A stretch of DNA of 64,000 nt from Hyphomicrobiales bacterium (GCA_900466575.1 UBMP01000009.1:124001-188000); one strand, 5' to 3'. Counted from the stretch's first letter, positions 15,897 to 27,420 are shown. Numbers and translations are program-made. The notes: generated from the sequence alone by a model not told the origin.

Positions 15897-16606
15897 GTAC
15901 GCCCTTGCTTTCCGTGTCCAACCTCTCCGTCTCCTATGGCAAGGTCGAGGCCGTGCGCAACGTTTCGCTGGAGGTTTTCTCCGGCGAGATCGTCACCGTG
16001 ATCGGCGCGAATGGAGCAGGCAAATCCACGCTCCTGAACGCCGCCATGGGCATCCTTCCGGCCGTCGGCGAGCAGACATTCGACGGCGCCGCCATGGGCC
16101 GGCTGGAGGTCGAGGACCGCGTCGCGGCTGGCCTGTCGCTCGTTTCCGAACGGCGTGAGCTTTTCTCCTCGATGAGCGTCGAGGACAATTTGCGCCTCGG
16201 TGCCGTGCGCTTTTCCGAGCGCGAGGCGCAGGCGCGCATGGCCGGCGTCTTCGATCGCTTTCCGCGCCTGAAGGAACGCCGCCGCCAGGAGGCGGGCACT
16301 ATGTCGGGCGGCGAACGCCAGATGCTGGCCATGGGCCGCGCGCTGATGGCGGGCCCGAAAGTGCTGATGCTGGACGAACCGAGCCTCGGCCTTGCACCCC
16401 GCATCGTCGCCGATATCTTCACCATCATTGAGGACTTGCGCAAGGATGGCGTGGCGATCCTGCTGGTCGAGCAGAACGCGCGGGCAGCCCTCAATGCCGC
16501 CGACCGCGCCTATGTGATGGAACTGGGCGAGATCACCATGAGCGGCAAGGCGGCGGATCTGGCGAACGATCCGCAGATCGAACGGAGCTATCTGGGCTTC
16601 CACTGA
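15893..16606 (+). CDS. livF: Branched-chain amino acid type ABC transporter ATPase (LivF-like)
   Basis: A 237-residue cytoplasmic ATPase with Walker A GANGAGKST, LivF-type SLVSERRELFSSMSVEDNL, signature MSGGERQMLAMGRALM and Walker B VLMLDEPSLGLAP. It energises the importer with the LivG half of the fused protein. It is the last gene of the operon and starts in a 4-base overlap with its predecessor. No clear terminator follows; a dispersed repeat with strong stems begins 40 bases downstream. Confidence 0.93.
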   Translation: MSTPLLSVSNLSVSYGKVEAVRNVSLEVFSGEIVTVIGANGAGKSTLLNAAMGILPAVGEQTFDGAAMGRLEVEDRVAAGLSLVSERRELFSSMSVEDNLRLGAVRFSEREAQARMAGVFDRFPRLKERRRQEAGTMSGGERQMLAMGRALMAGPKVLMLDEPSLGLAPRIVADIFTIIEDLRKDGVAILLVEQNARAALNAADRAYVMELGEITMSGKAADLANDPQIERSYLGFH

Positions 16607-16646
16607 TAAGAACGCAGCGCCGGCCTGTTTCGCCCTGCCGTGCGGC

Positions 16647-16817
16647 TCCCCCTCATCTGTCCTTCGGACATCTTCTCTCCGCTGGGGAGAAGAGGGAGCT
16701 GCGGCGTATCTATCCGCCAGCCTTTTTGGGAAAGGATTTCGCCGCGGCATTGCCGTTCCTCCTCGCCCCTCCGGGGAGAGGTGCGCCGAGCGAAGCGGAG
16801 GCGCGGTGAGGGGGGAG
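16647..16817. repeat. Dispersed intergenic repeat, copy 3 (with central insert)
   Basis: This starts CCCCCTCATCTGTCCTTCGGAC and ends CGAAGCGGAGGCGCGGTGAGGGG, the same arms as at 2.5, 52.5 and 63.3 kb, but with a longer middle segment (GCGGCGTATCTATCCGCC and onward). It fills most of the 355-bp gap between livF and the exonuclease gene; the rest shows nothing distinct. Confidence 0.75.
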
Positions 16818-16961
16818 CGGCACGGTAGAACGCGAGCCGTTCCAAACCACAAAGCCCCCGCCGCCGTATACCTCCCCGCCCACTCTTGAATTCCCCGGAA
16901 CCCGCGCATCATATGGGCGTTGATCCCGCAATCACGCCGTTAAACGAGGTCCCGCCACCCC

Positions 16962-17972
16962 ATGGATGCCGAGCAGCTTCTGAGCCCCAGACCCGAGGGC
17001 CTTTATTGCCGGCCCGGCGGCTTCTATATCGACCCGGTGCGGCCGGTCGAGCGGGCGCTGATCACCCACGGCCATTCCGATCACGCGCGCCCCGGCCATG
17101 GTGCCGTGCTGGCGACCCGGCGGACGCTCGATATCATGGCGCTGCGCTATGGGGCGGATTTCTGCGGGAGCGAGCAGGCCGCAAGCTTCGGCGAAACGAT
17201 CCAGATCAACGGCGTGACGGTCCGCTTCCACCCCGCCGGCCATGTGCTGGGCTCGGCGCAGATCGCCGTCGAGATGGACGGCACGCGTATTGTCGTTTCC
17301 GGCGACTACAAGCGCTCGCCAGACCCGACCGCCGAACCCTTCGAGCCCGTCGCCTGCGATGTCTTTATCACCGAGGCGACATTTGGCCTGCCGGTCTTCC
17401 GCCATCCTGACCCGGACAAGGAAATGGGCAAGCTGATCGCCTCGCTGAAGCTCTTCCCCGAGCGGACGCATATGATCGGTGCCTATGCGCTGGGCAAGGC
17501 GCAGCGGGTGATCGCATTGTTGCGCCGCCAGGGCTATGACGCGCCGATCTACATTCACGGCTCGCTCGACAAGCTCTGCCGCTATTACCAGAGCGAGGGG
17601 ATCGATCTCGGCGAGCTGCGCTCCGCGACGGTGGAAAAATCCGAGCGCGCCGATTATCGCGGCGCGGTGGTGATCGGCCCGCCATCCTCCTTTTCCGACC
17701 GCTGGGCGCGGCGTTTTGCCGAACCGCTGACCGGCTTTGCCTCCGGCTGGATGATGGTGCGCCAGCGGGTGCGCCAGCGCGGCGTCGAACTGCCGCTGAT
17801 CATTTCCGACCATTGCGACTGGGACGAGCTGACCGCCACGATCCGTGAGATCGGCCCGCGCGAAGTCTGGGTGACGCATGGGCGGGAGGAGGCGCTGGTG
17901 CGCTGGTGCGAACTGCAGGGCGTGGCCGCGAAGCCGCTGCATCTCGTCGGCTATGAAGACGAGGGCGACTGA
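16962..17972 (+). CDS. Ligase-associated DNA exonuclease (metallo-beta-lactamase/beta-CASP type)
   Basis: A 336-residue nuclease with the metal-binding THGHSDHARPGH near residues 35-46, HPAGHVLGSAQI and SGDYKRSPD, the metallo-beta-lactamase motifs of the SNM1/CPSF-like branch. In many bacteria this gene forms a DNA-repair cluster with an ATP-dependent ligase, an Lhr-type helicase and a phosphoesterase. Here it overlaps the ligase start at one base (position 17972), so the two are translationally coupled. The helicase and phosphoesterase partners are absent from the neighbourhood. Confidence 0.9.
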   Translation: MDAEQLLSPRPEGLYCRPGGFYIDPVRPVERALITHGHSDHARPGHGAVLATRRTLDIMALRYGADFCGSEQAASFGETIQINGVTVRFHPAGHVLGSAQIAVEMDGTRIVVSGDYKRSPDPTAEPFEPVACDVFITEATFGLPVFRHPDPDKEMGKLIASLKLFPERTHMIGAYALGKAQRVIALLRRQGYDAPIYIHGSLDKLCRYYQSEGIDLGELRSATVEKSERADYRGAVVIGPPSSFSDRWARRFAEPLTGFASGWMMVRQRVRQRGVELPLIISDHCDWDELTATIREIGPREVWVTHGREEALVRWCELQGVAAKPLHLVGYEDEGD

Positions 17973-19582
17973 TGGAGGCTTTTGCGCATCTCATCGACCG
18001 GCTGGTGTTGACGCCGCAGCGTAATGGCAAGCTGACGCTTCTCGCCGACTATTTCGTCACCACGCCCGACCCCGATCGCGGCTATGCGCTCGCCGCACTC
18101 ACTGGCACACTCGATATTCCTCTCGTCAAGCCGGCTCTCATCCGCGAGCTGGTGCTGGAGCAGATGGATGCCGAACTCTTCCGCTATTCCTATGACTACG
18201 TCGGCGATCTCGCCGAAACCGTCTCGCTGGTCTGGCAGGCCCCTGAAGGCCAGAAGCCGGAGTCGCCACGTCTCGGCGCGGTCGTCGAGGAGCTGAATTC
18301 GCTGAGCCGCAGCACCGTGCGCTCGCATCTGCGCGCGCTGCTCGACCGACTGGATGCCAGCGGCCGCTATGCCTTCCTGAAGCTCGCCATGGGAAACTTG
18401 CGCATCGGTGTCTCTGCGCGCCTCGCCAAGCAGGCGCTCGCCCAGATGAGCGGCATCGACATTACCGAGATCGAAACGCTCTGGCATGGGCTCTCCCCGC
18501 CTTATGTCGATCTCTTCGCCTGGCTGGAGGGCAGGGCGGACAAGCCGGTGCTCGCCACACCCGCCATCTTCCATTCCGTCATGCTGGCGCATCCGGTGGG
18601 CGACGAGGACCTGAAGAAGATGGACCCCGCCGATTTCCTCGCCGAATGGAAATGGGATGGCATCCGTGTGCAGCTCTCCTCATCGGGCAGCCGCAAAAAA
18701 CTCTATTCGCGCAGCGGGGACGACATATCGGACGCCTTTCCGGATGTGCTGGAGGCGGTCGATTTCGAAGGCGTCATCGATGGCGAATTGCTGATCGGCG
18801 GCACGTCGCGCACCAATTCGCCGACGCTGACCTTTTCCGATCTGCAGCAGCGGCTGAACCGCAAGACGGTGACGAAGCAGCATCTGACCGACTACCCCGC
18901 CTTCATCCGGGCCTACGATCTCCTCTTCAAAGGAGAAAAGGACGTGCGGGGCGAGGGGCTGGAAGCGCGCCGTGCCGAGCTTTCCCATCTCATCGAGCGC
19001 GCCGCGCATGACCGCTTCGACCTCTCCCCCACCGTCCCCTTCGACAGCTGGGAGGGGCTGGAAAAGCTGCGGCTCGACCCGCCTGATCCGGTCATCGAAG
19101 GCGTGATGATCAAGCGCCGCGACAGCCGCTATCAGGCCGGCCGCGTCAAGGGCGAATGGTTCAAGTGGAAGCGCGACCCCTATCTCATCGACGCGGTGAT
19201 GATGTATGCGCAGCGCGGCCACGGCAAGCGCTCCAGCTACTATTCCGATTTCACCTTCGGCGTCTGGACCGGCCCCCCCGGCGAAGAAATCCTCGTCCCC
19301 GTCGGCAAGGCCTATTTCGGCTTCACCGACGAGGAACTGGAAGTCCTCGACAAATATGTCCGCAACAACACGACAGACCGCTTCGGCCCCGTCCGCGCCG
19401 TGCGCGCCGAACCGCAAAAGGGCTTCGTGCTGGAAGTGGCGTTTGAGGGGATTGCGCTGTCGAACCGGCACAAATCCGGCGTGGCGATGCGCTTTCCGCG
19501 GATCGCGCGGCTCAGGATGGACAAGCCGCCGATCGAGGCGGATCGGCTGGAGACGCTGATGGGATTGGTGGGGGAGCGGTGA
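17972..19582 (+). CDS. ATP-dependent DNA ligase (cisplatin damage response type)
   Basis: A 536-residue ligase. After an N-terminal helical domain, the nucleotidyltransferase active site EWKWDGIRVQ lies near residue 226 with the lysine that takes AMP. Further ligase motifs are SRSGDDIS, EGVIDGELLI, EGVMIKRRDSRYQAGR and EWFKWKRDP, then an OB-fold domain. It seals nicks in damage repair; family members have been linked to cisplatin resistance. It is co-transcribed with the exonuclease immediately upstream. The next gene is an unrelated AT-rich J-domain gene, so the usual operon ends here. Confidence 0.93.
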   Translation: MEAFAHLIDRLVLTPQRNGKLTLLADYFVTTPDPDRGYALAALTGTLDIPLVKPALIRELVLEQMDAELFRYSYDYVGDLAETVSLVWQAPEGQKPESPRLGAVVEELNSLSRSTVRSHLRALLDRLDASGRYAFLKLAMGNLRIGVSARLAKQALAQMSGIDITEIETLWHGLSPPYVDLFAWLEGRADKPVLATPAIFHSVMLAHPVGDEDLKKMDPADFLAEWKWDGIRVQLSSSGSRKKLYSRSGDDISDAFPDVLEAVDFEGVIDGELLIGGTSRTNSPTLTFSDLQQRLNRKTVTKQHLTDYPAFIRAYDLLFKGEKDVRGEGLEARRAELSHLIERAAHDRFDLSPTVPFDSWEGLEKLRLDPPDPVIEGVMIKRRDSRYQAGRVKGEWFKWKRDPYLIDAVMMYAQRGHGKRSSYYSDFTFGVWTGPPGEEILVPVGKAYFGFTDEELEVLDKYVRNNTTDRFGPVRAVRAEPQKGFVLEVAFEGIALSNRHKSGVAMRFPRIARLRMDKPPIEADRLETLMGLVGER

Positions 19583-19698
19583 GGTGGCGCAAAAAATATC
19601 TAATTAAAGTTTAAGTTGTATTGCGAATAAGGTTGCCATCTACTACGGGTTTTTGTCTTATTGGCTAGAAGAAACACGAGTTGCATTCGAGGGGGAAC

Positions 19699-21027
19699 AT
19701 GTCTGGTAGTGATCCACAAGGTTTATATCAAGCCTTGGGCATAGACCCGTCAGCATCGGCCGAAGACATAAAGAGCGCCTATAGAAGGCTAGCGAAGGAA
19801 ACGCATCCGGATACTTCAGCAAATGCGTCGACCGAAAAATTTCAAAGGATTTCCGCTGCCTATGAGGTCTTAGGGGACCCACAGAAGAGGGCTCATTATG
19901 ACAGTGCAACATATCAGGCATCCACTCAGGAAGCCGAAGAGCATGTGTTAGATCCGATTTGCTGCTCCAGATGCGGGCAGGTGACGGCTCAGCCTCGGCA
20001 TGTGGTGTTCTTTAGGGTTTACAGCTATATCGTGGGGACCACTCGAACCCCTGTCCAAGGGATTTTTTGCGCTAGTTGCGCAAAAAAAGAAGGACTGAAA
20101 TCCTCCATAATCACGTTGTTCACGGGTTGGTGGGGTGTGCCCTGGGGGCCGATATACTCGATTGGATCCATTCTTAGTAATGGGTTTGGTGGCAAACACG
20201 ATCAGGCAGCGGATGAGCGTTTGCTTTGGTACAACACGCTCGCTTTTCTCTCGAGAGGCAATTTGCAGTTGGCATACGCGCTTGCCACACTCTCAAAACG
20301 GACGCGTGATAAAGAGATATCAAAAAATGCAGCCGACCTTGCTAAGCAGCTTGAAAATGCCGGTGCCGATTCTCGGCAGGCCAAGCTCCGAAACCCTTGG
20401 AAAATCTCAGCGCTCTACGGAGCTGGACATTTGTTGATGGCCTTCGCGCTACCGGGGACTATAGGGCTGCTAATTTATGCAGACTCTCAGCGAGGTCCAC
20501 CCCATTCAGATTACGGTTACACTGCTGCCAACATATACTCCGCGCCTCCATCTTCAATACAGTATAATCCGGCCATGCAGAAACAGCCTGCAAAGCCGAG
20601 TGTTCCTACCTGCGTCACTCTTCCGTTCAACGGAAAGTTGTTAGGACCCAATCAGCTGTTAAACTCGGGCGGTCATTCGCTTGAAATTCGCAATGGGTCG
20701 AGCGGGAACGCGATAATCAAGTTGCGGGAGGAGTTTTCTAGAACAGTAGTTGCGGCATTTTATGTCAGCAGTAACCAGACTGCCCAAATTGAGGGTATCC
20801 CGGATGGGCGCTACAGAGTGCAATATGCTTTCGGCGATGCCTTAGATGCCACTTGTAACAGTTTTGTTGAGTTGTCCGGTGCAGGACAATTTCCGCAAGC
20901 GGAAGCACTTGAGACTGAGCGAACAGCTACACAAATCGTAACCCAAGTTCTGACATATACGCTTTATGCAGTACCTGCCGGGAATGTCACCCCGCAGCAT
21001 ATTTCGGTGGAAGAATTCGACAGGTAG
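19699..21027 (+). CDS. J-domain (DnaJ-like) protein with zinc-finger-like cysteines and membrane segments
   Basis: A 442-residue protein. The J domain covers residues 1-70 ([20 protein letters not shown], then the HPD motif near 36-38). A cysteine set follows (CCSRCGQ near 89-95 and CASC near 123-126), then hydrophobic stretches around 137-155 and near 240 ([18 protein letters not shown]), and a C-terminal domain that looks periplasmic or surface exposed. Base composition is clearly more AT-rich than its neighbours, and codon use differs, which suggests transfer. GGGGGAAC precedes the ATG at 19699. I do not recognise the C-terminal family; a role as Hsp70 co-chaperone at the membrane is only inferred. 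Confidence 0.8.
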   Translation: MSGSDPQGLYQALGIDPSASAEDIKSAYRRLAKETHPDTSANASTEKFQRISAAYEVLGDPQKRAHYDSATYQASTQEAEEHVLDPICCSRCGQVTAQPRHVVFFRVYSYIVGTTRTPVQGIFCASCAKKEGLKSSIITLFTGWWGVPWGPIYSIGSILSNGFGGKHDQAADERLLWYNTLAFLSRGNLQLAYALATLSKRTRDKEISKNAADLAKQLENAGADSRQAKLRNPWKISALYGAGHLLMAFALPGTIGLLIYADSQRGPPHSDYGYTAANIYSAPPSSIQYNPAMQKQPAKPSVPTCVTLPFNGKLLGPNQLLNSGGHSLEIRNGSSGNAIIKLREEFSRTVVAAFYVSSNQTAQIEGIPDGRYRVQYAFGDALDATCNSFVELSGAGQFPQAEALETERTATQIVTQVLTYTLYAVPAGNVTPQHISVEEFDR

Positions 21028-21154
21028 GAGGTAAGACTTTTGCCTTCTGGAGCGGATTTGGCGGGTTGCAATAGATCATGCCGAAGAACAACTGAATGTT
21101 TCGAGAGATGGCGCAACCTACGCGTAATTTGTTTTGTACGGTGCAGGCTCCTCT

Positions 21155-21265
21155 GTCATGCCGGACCTGATCCGGCATCCAGTGCGATCACGTCCATTAT
21201 CGCGAAATAGTCCCCTCACGGCGCGGGCGCGCCGTGGCTGGATACCGGCTCAAGGCCGGTATGGC
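21155..21265. repeat. Inverted-repeat element of a second family
   Basis: This contains TGCCGGACCTGATCCGGCATCC and GGATACCGGCTCAAGGCCGGTATG, two stem-forming arms around a CGCGGGCGCGCCG stem, an arrangement common in alphaproteobacterial intergenic repeats. It lies between the J-domain gene and a minus-strand SDR gene. Only one copy is present in this window. Confidence 0.55.
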
Positions 21266-21321
21266 GGAAGCGGAGGGTCGCCCATTGGCGAAGATTGCTT
21301 TGTTGCACTGTCCCAATCCCC

Positions 21322-22104
21322 TCACACCGTCGGCACGGTCCCCCCATCAATCACAAACTCCGACCCCGTGATGCTGCTGGCGCGATCCGAGGCGAGGAAG
21401 CCGATGAGGTTGGCGATTTCTTGGGGGGAGGAGGGGCGGCCGAGCGGGATGCCGCCTAAGGAGGCCATGATCAGGCGTTTGCCGTCTTCGATGTCGCCGC
21501 CCGCTTCGGTTCCGAGCCGTTCGGCGAAGCGTATGGCGGCTTCGGTTTCGATCCAGCCGGGCGAGACGCGGACGATGCGCACGCCCTTGGGCGAGACTTC
21601 CTTTGACAGGGCCTTGCTGTAGGTGGAGAGCGCCGCCTTGGCTGCCGCATAGGCGGTCGTGGCTTCGGGCAGCGGCATGATCCGCTGGATGGAGCTGACA
21701 TGGACGACCACGCCGCCGCCTTGCGCGATCATGCCGGGGATGAGGGCGCGGTCGAGCCGCACCGCCGGCATCAGGTTGAGGTCCAGCTCCCGCGCCCACT
21801 CGGCGTCGCCGAGCGCCGCGAAGCCGCCGGCTGGCGATGACGAACCCCCGAGCATATGCACGACGATGTCCACGCCGCCGAGGCTGTCTCGGACGGCGGC
21901 GGCAAGGGTGGCGCAGCCTTCGCGCGTGGTGAGGTCTGCCGCGACGAAGTAAACGCCCTCTTCCAGCGTGTCCGGCTGCGTGCGCGCGCTGGTCATGACG
22001 GTTGCGCCGAGTTCGCGAAACAGGCTGACGGTCGCGGCCCCGGCACCGCGCGTACCCGAGGTGACGAGCGCGCGCTTGCCCTGCAAGTTGATGAACGGGA
22101 TCAT
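21322..22104 (-). CDS. Short-chain dehydrogenase/reductase (SDR) family oxidoreductase
   Basis: A 260-residue classical SDR. The cofactor loop is [15 protein letters not shown] (a variant of TGxxxGxG), followed by the catalytic HVSSIQRI serine and the YAAAKAAL tyrosine-lysine pair, and a C-terminal [17 protein letters not shown]. The substrate is unknown. It overlaps the NTF2-like gene upstream by 4 bases, and the pair is divergent from a LysR-type regulator, which probably controls both. Confidence 0.9.
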   Translation of the reverse strand: MIPFINLQGKRALVTSGTRGAGAATVSLFRELGATVMTSARTQPDTLEEGVYFVAADLTTREGCATLAAAVRDSLGGVDIVVHMLGGSSSPAGGFAALGDAEWARELDLNLMPAVRLDRALIPGMIAQGGGVVVHVSSIQRIMPLPEATTAYAAAKAALSTYSKALSKEVSPKGVRIVRVSPGWIETEAAIRFAERLGTEAGGDIEDGKRLIMASLGGIPLGRPSSPQEIANLIGFLASDRASSITGSEFVIDGGTVPTV

Positions 22105-22430
22105 GGCATGATCTCCAGTTCGGCGATCTTCTCCTTCTCGAGGACGAAGAAATAGCGCAGGTCGAGCGGGCTGCCGGGGAAGTCGCCGACGAGGTGGCTA
22201 GACACCACCGTGCGACGCCCTTCCGTTGTCATGGCGAAAGGCGTGACCGTGTAGGTGTACTTGGTCGAGGCCTCGGCCCTCCAGCGGCGGATGGCATCGC
22301 GGCCGCGATAGACATTCTTTTCATCCGTCACGACCGCGTCGTCGCTGAAGCACGCCGCCACGGCGTCGACGTTCTTGTGCCGGTCGGCCTGGAAATAGGC
22401 GGCAATCGCCTCGGGTAGCTGGACATACAT
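22101..22430 (-). CDS. NTF2-like / SnoaL-fold small protein
   Basis: A 109-residue protein with the NTF2-like fold pattern: an N-terminal helix ([21 protein letters not shown]), the [22 protein letters not shown] segment, and C-terminal strands. Such proteins act as small isomerases, hydrolases or binding subunits. The chemistry here is unknown. It is the promoter-proximal partner of the SDR gene (4-base overlap), which suggests a shared substrate. Confidence 0.85.
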   Translation of the reverse strand: MYVQLPEAIAAYFQADRHKNVDAVAACFSDDAVVTDEKNVYRGRDAIRRWRAEASTKYTYTVTPFAMTTEGRRTVVSSHLVGDFPGSPLDLRYFFVLEKEKIAELEIMP

Positions 22431-22565
22431 GTTTCGTCTCCTTGTTTTGCTTCTGTCAGTGCCGGGCGAGCGCGCTGGAACGGCACCGATGAGGACAATC
22501 TAAGGCTGGACCGATGTTTCAATAAGTGGGATAAAAGCGGATGTAATATTGCGGAAATCGGGATA

Positions 22566-23477
22566 ATGTCGCGACACGGTCTCATCGAGCTGGAAGCGGT
22601 GCTTGCCATTGCCGCGCGGAAGTCGTTCCGCGCCGCAGCCCCCGAACTCGGGCTCTCGACGACGGCGCTCAGCAATCTGATCGGCAAGGTCGAGGGACAG
22701 CTCGGCGTGCGTCTGTTCAATCGCACCACCCGCAGCGTCTCGCTGACAGACGCCGGCCGCGCCTTTGTGGAGCAGGTGGCGCCGGCGCTTCGCGAGATCC
22801 AGGAGGCGATGGCGACCGCCCGTTCGCAGCAGGAAATCCCGGCGGGAACCCTGCGCATCAACGCCTTCGCCACGGGTGCCCGCGAGATCCTGGCCCCGCT
22901 CGTGCTGGAGTTCCTGCGGCGATATCCGCAGGTTCACATCGATCTGGTGACGGAAGGCCGTATCGTCGACATCGTGGCGGACGGGTTCGACATGGGAATC
23001 CGAACGGCCGACCTCGTGCCGAGCGACATGATCGCGGTTCCGCTGGGGCCGCCGCGCAGCTTCGGGGTGGTCGCAACACCATCCTATTTCGAGGCGAATG
23101 GAAAGCCGCGCGTTCCGCCGGACCTCCTGAACCACCGCTGCGTTCGCGTTCGCTTACCAAACGGCGCGCTCTATCGCTGGCACTTCGAGAAGGACGGGCA
23201 ATCGGTGCAGATCGACGTTGACGGACCGATTACCCTCGATGAGGCCACGCTTGCGCGCATCGCAGTTCTGGAAGGGATCGGGATCGGCTTCTTCATGGAA
23301 GCCGATGTGCGCGACGACATCGCCGCCGGGCGTCTGGAACGCGTGTTGCAGGACTGGACGCCGCCCAAGGCGCCGCTCTGCCTCTATTACCCCGGCCGCA
23401 AGAACCCGCCGGCCGCCTTCCGCGCCTTTGTCGATCTCGCGCGGAATTTCGGCAAGGCTGCGAATTCAGGTGCATAA
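22566..23477 (+). CDS. LysR-family transcriptional regulator
   Basis: A 303-residue LysR protein. The N-terminal winged helix-turn-helix ([20 protein letters not shown]) is followed by the typical [18 protein letters not shown] linker and a type-2 periplasmic-binding-like sensor domain ([21 protein letters not shown]). It is divergent from the NTF2-like/SDR pair over a 135-bp spacer, the usual layout for a regulator and its targets. The effector is unknown. Confidence 0.92.
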   Translation: MSRHGLIELEAVLAIAARKSFRAAAPELGLSTTALSNLIGKVEGQLGVRLFNRTTRSVSLTDAGRAFVEQVAPALREIQEAMATARSQQEIPAGTLRINAFATGAREILAPLVLEFLRRYPQVHIDLVTEGRIVDIVADGFDMGIRTADLVPSDMIAVPLGPPRSFGVVATPSYFEANGKPRVPPDLLNHRCVRVRLPNGALYRWHFEKDGQSVQIDVDGPITLDEATLARIAVLEGIGIGFFMEADVRDDIAAGRLERVLQDWTPPKAPLCLYYPGRKNPPAAFRAFVDLARNFGKAANSGA

Positions 23478-23509
23478 GCCCGCCCCGGAACGATCATTCC
23501 GGTGCGGGC
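23478..23509. terminator. Hairpin between convergent lysR and helicase genes
   Basis: GCCCGC-C-CCGGAA (from 23478) pairs with TTCCGG-T-GCGGGC (to 23509) across CGATCA, with one mismatch. It sits between two convergent stops and probably serves both, although T runs are weak. Confidence 0.5.
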
Positions 23510-23525
23510 CCGAAAGAGCCTTTGC

Positions 23526-25382
<1,857 letters not shown>

Positions 25383-25491
25383 GCAAAAATCTTTCGGAAC
25401 AGGACCGGCTGGCGCCTCAAAGGCACGCTGCGGGATCAATCATGCGGGCCTTCTACCCGTCCTTGGACAAAATGTACAGGGCGGACGAGAA

Positions 25492-25511
25492 ACGGCGCCG
25501 TGAGGCGCCGT
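25492..25511 (-). terminator. Hairpin after the BtpA-family gene
   Basis: ACGGCGCC (25492-25499) and GGCGCCGT (25504-25511) form a perfect 8-bp stem with a GTGA tetraloop. On the minus strand it is followed by TTTCTCG. It lies 30 bases beyond the BtpA-family stop codon and upstream of the helicase start. Confidence 0.6.
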
Positions 25512-25541
25512 CGACGGTTCGATGCGTGCGTATCGTGTTGC

Positions 25542-26342
25542 TCAGCGGATCGCGTTGACGATGTCCATGAATCGCTTGACGCGGGCGGTTTCGACCTTGT
25601 TCCAGGTGTTGCCGTCATACTTGAAATGCGTGCCGATGACGACGCCGCTGGCGCAGGAGAGAATGTCGGCGACATTGTCCTTGTTGACGCCGGTATTGGC
25701 GAAAACCGGGACGTCGGTGACCGTTTCGCAGACCTTGCGCAGGCCGGATTGATCAACTGGCTGCCCGGTGAGCGGGCCGGAGACGAGGATGGCATCCGCG
25801 AGCGAGGAGAAGACGGCGCTCTTGGCGCGCAGTTCGATCGGGCGCTGGTCGAGCGAATGGGCGAACTCGGCATTGATGTTGAACAGCATCTTCATGTCGG
25901 TGCGTCCGAGCCTGGCGCGCAGCCGCGCCGGTGTGGCGCAATCGGGTGCCCAGACGCCCATGTCGGAGGCGAAGACGCCGGTGAAGATTTCGCGCACGAA
26001 GCTCGCGCCGGTGGCCGCACCGATGGCGACGCTGGCGGTCGGGTCCCAGAGGTAGTTGACGCCGAAGGGCACCTTGAGTTCAGCCTTGGCCGCCTGAACG
26101 ATGGCCGTCATGGCGGCAATGCCTTCCGGCGGCGCCTTCAGCTCATACGGACGATCGTTTTCGTTGCCGAACATGATGGCATCGACGCCGCCTTCCTGCA
26201 GCGCGTGGATGTCTTCCATGACGTCGTCGATGAGCTTCGAGACGCCACCCTTCTGGTCATAGTTCGGCGAGCCGGGAAGCGCGCCGATATGTGCCATGGC
26301 GATGATGACCTTCTTCTTGTCACCAAAAAAATCAAAAACCAT
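25542..26342 (-). CDS. BtpA/SgcQ-family TIM-barrel protein
   Basis: A 266-residue member of the BtpA family (IAMAHIGALPGSPNYDQKGG at the start, then GVDAIMFGNENDRPYELKAP, FGVNYLWDPTAS and FANTGVNKDNVADIL). BtpA was named for photosystem I assembly in cyanobacteria, but rhizobial members sit in sugar or nucleoside catabolic loci and are phosphate-binding TIM-barrel proteins of unknown reaction, like SgcQ. Here it follows a DeoR repressor in the same direction, 58 bases apart, next to a polyol/sugar operon. The frame is open upstream to 26417, but MVFDFFGDKK at 26342 is the conserved start. Confidence 0.88.
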   Translation of the reverse strand: MVFDFFGDKKKVIIAMAHIGALPGSPNYDQKGGVSKLIDDVMEDIHALQEGGVDAIMFGNENDRPYELKAPPEGIAAMTAIVQAAKAELKVPFGVNYLWDPTASVAIGAATGASFVREIFTGVFASDMGVWAPDCATPARLRARLGRTDMKMLFNINAEFAHSLDQRPIELRAKSAVFSSLADAILVSGPLTGQPVDQSGLRKVCETVTDVPVFANTGVNKDNVADILSCASGVVIGTHFKYDGNTWNKVETARVKRFMDIVNAIR

Positions 26343-26400
26343 CGAATGCTCCAAAGATTGGGCTTTAGGGAAAGCGGGTTTGCACGGGGTGGCGTGCGTT

Positions 26401-27243
26401 TCAGGATGCGCCTGCAATCATGACTTCGACCTTGGCGGCTTCCAGTGCGGCCGCCAGCTTCGGCGGCGGCGGCGCATTGGTGATCAGCAGGTCGAATTGC
26501 GACAGCGGCGCGATATGGACCAGCGACATGCAATCGAACTTGGATGCGTCGCAGAGAACGACCTTCTTCGTCGAGCGGCGCAGATAGACGCGCTTCATCT
26601 CGGTATCGTCGAAGGAATAGTCATAGATGCCGTCGGGTGTCAGACCCGAAACGCCGACAAAGGCAATGTCGAACCACAGCGCCTCGAATTGCGAAATGGC
26701 CGTGGCATTCGAGATCGAAAGCTCGTCATTGCGCATGCGACCGCCCGGCAGGTAGACCTCCGCCAGACCTTCGCCGAGCTGGGTGGCATTGCGAACGCTG
26801 TTGGTGAAGAACTTCACATGCTGCTGTCCGGCCATGAGGCGCGCGAGCAGAAAGGTGGTGGTGCCGACATCGAGCGCGACGGTACGCAAGCCGGAGGCGA
26901 CCTGGGCAGCCGCCTCGGCAATCAGCCGCTTCGGCAGCGAATTCTTGGCAAGCCGCGCCTGGAAGGTCGGCTCGTTAAGGCGGGAGGTCACAGCCGAAAG
27001 GCCGGGCTCGACAATCGCCGTCAATTCCGTGCTCACCGCGCCGCCATGGGTGCGGGCAAGCCGGCCTTCCTTTTCCAGTTCGGTCAGATCGCGACGGACG
27101 GTCATTTCGGATACGCCGAGCTGGGCGGCGATATCCGTGACGGACACAGCACCGGTTTCGGCCAACGCATCCAGAATGAAGGCATGACGCGTACGCGCCA
27201 GAACCTTCGTCTTCTCCATTGTCAGCGTTTCGGTTTCGCTCAT
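26401..27243 (-). CDS. DeoR-family transcriptional regulator
   Basis: A 280-residue repressor. The N-terminal DeoR helix-turn-helix is AVSVTDIAAQLGVSEMTVRR, followed by EKEGRLARTHGGAVS. The C-terminal DeoRC sugar-phosphate sensor has VALDVGTTTFLLARLM and FVGVSGLTPDGIYDYSFDDT. It likely senses a phosphorylated sugar produced by the divergent operon (SDR, FGGY kinase). The start at 27243 has GAAAGACGG just upstream; a longer frame to 27306 lacks a ribosome site. It is co-oriented with the BtpA-family gene. Confidence 0.92.
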   Translation of the reverse strand: MSETETLTMEKTKVLARTRHAFILDALAETGAVSVTDIAAQLGVSEMTVRRDLTELEKEGRLARTHGGAVSTELTAIVEPGLSAVTSRLNEPTFQARLAKNSLPKRLIAEAAAQVASGLRTVALDVGTTTFLLARLMAGQQHVKFFTNSVRNATQLGEGLAEVYLPGGRMRNDELSISNATAISQFEALWFDIAFVGVSGLTPDGIYDYSFDDTEMKRVYLRRSTKKVVLCDASKFDCMSLVHIAPLSQFDLLITNAPPPPKLAAALEAAKVEVMIAGAS

Positions 27244-27420
27244 GATCCGTCTTTCATTCTGGAGGCCCCTTGGCGCTGTCGGCGCCGCGGAGCCCATTCC
27301 TCCCATTGCATAATCAGTGCTTAACGCAGAAAGCGAACAAATTCAAACATAAATTTCGATTGATTTGTAAGTTTTTGTTGCTATATGATCGCCGAGTTGT
27401 TTTGGCCGGAGATATGGTTC
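27244..27420. promoter_or_regulatory. Divergent control region of the DeoR gene and SDR/kinase operon
   Basis: An AT-rich spacer. CAAATTCAAACATAAATTTC followed by GATTGATTTG includes imperfect dyads (CAAAT...ATTTG; AATT...AATT) around 27335-27370 that could be DeoR operators. GGAGA at 27408-27412 precedes the proposed GTG start at 27421. No exact consensus can be claimed. Confidence 0.4.

Noticed and set aside
25542-26342. Photosystem I assembly protein
   Set aside because: The name comes from a cyanobacterial homologue; nothing else in the window suggests photosynthesis.
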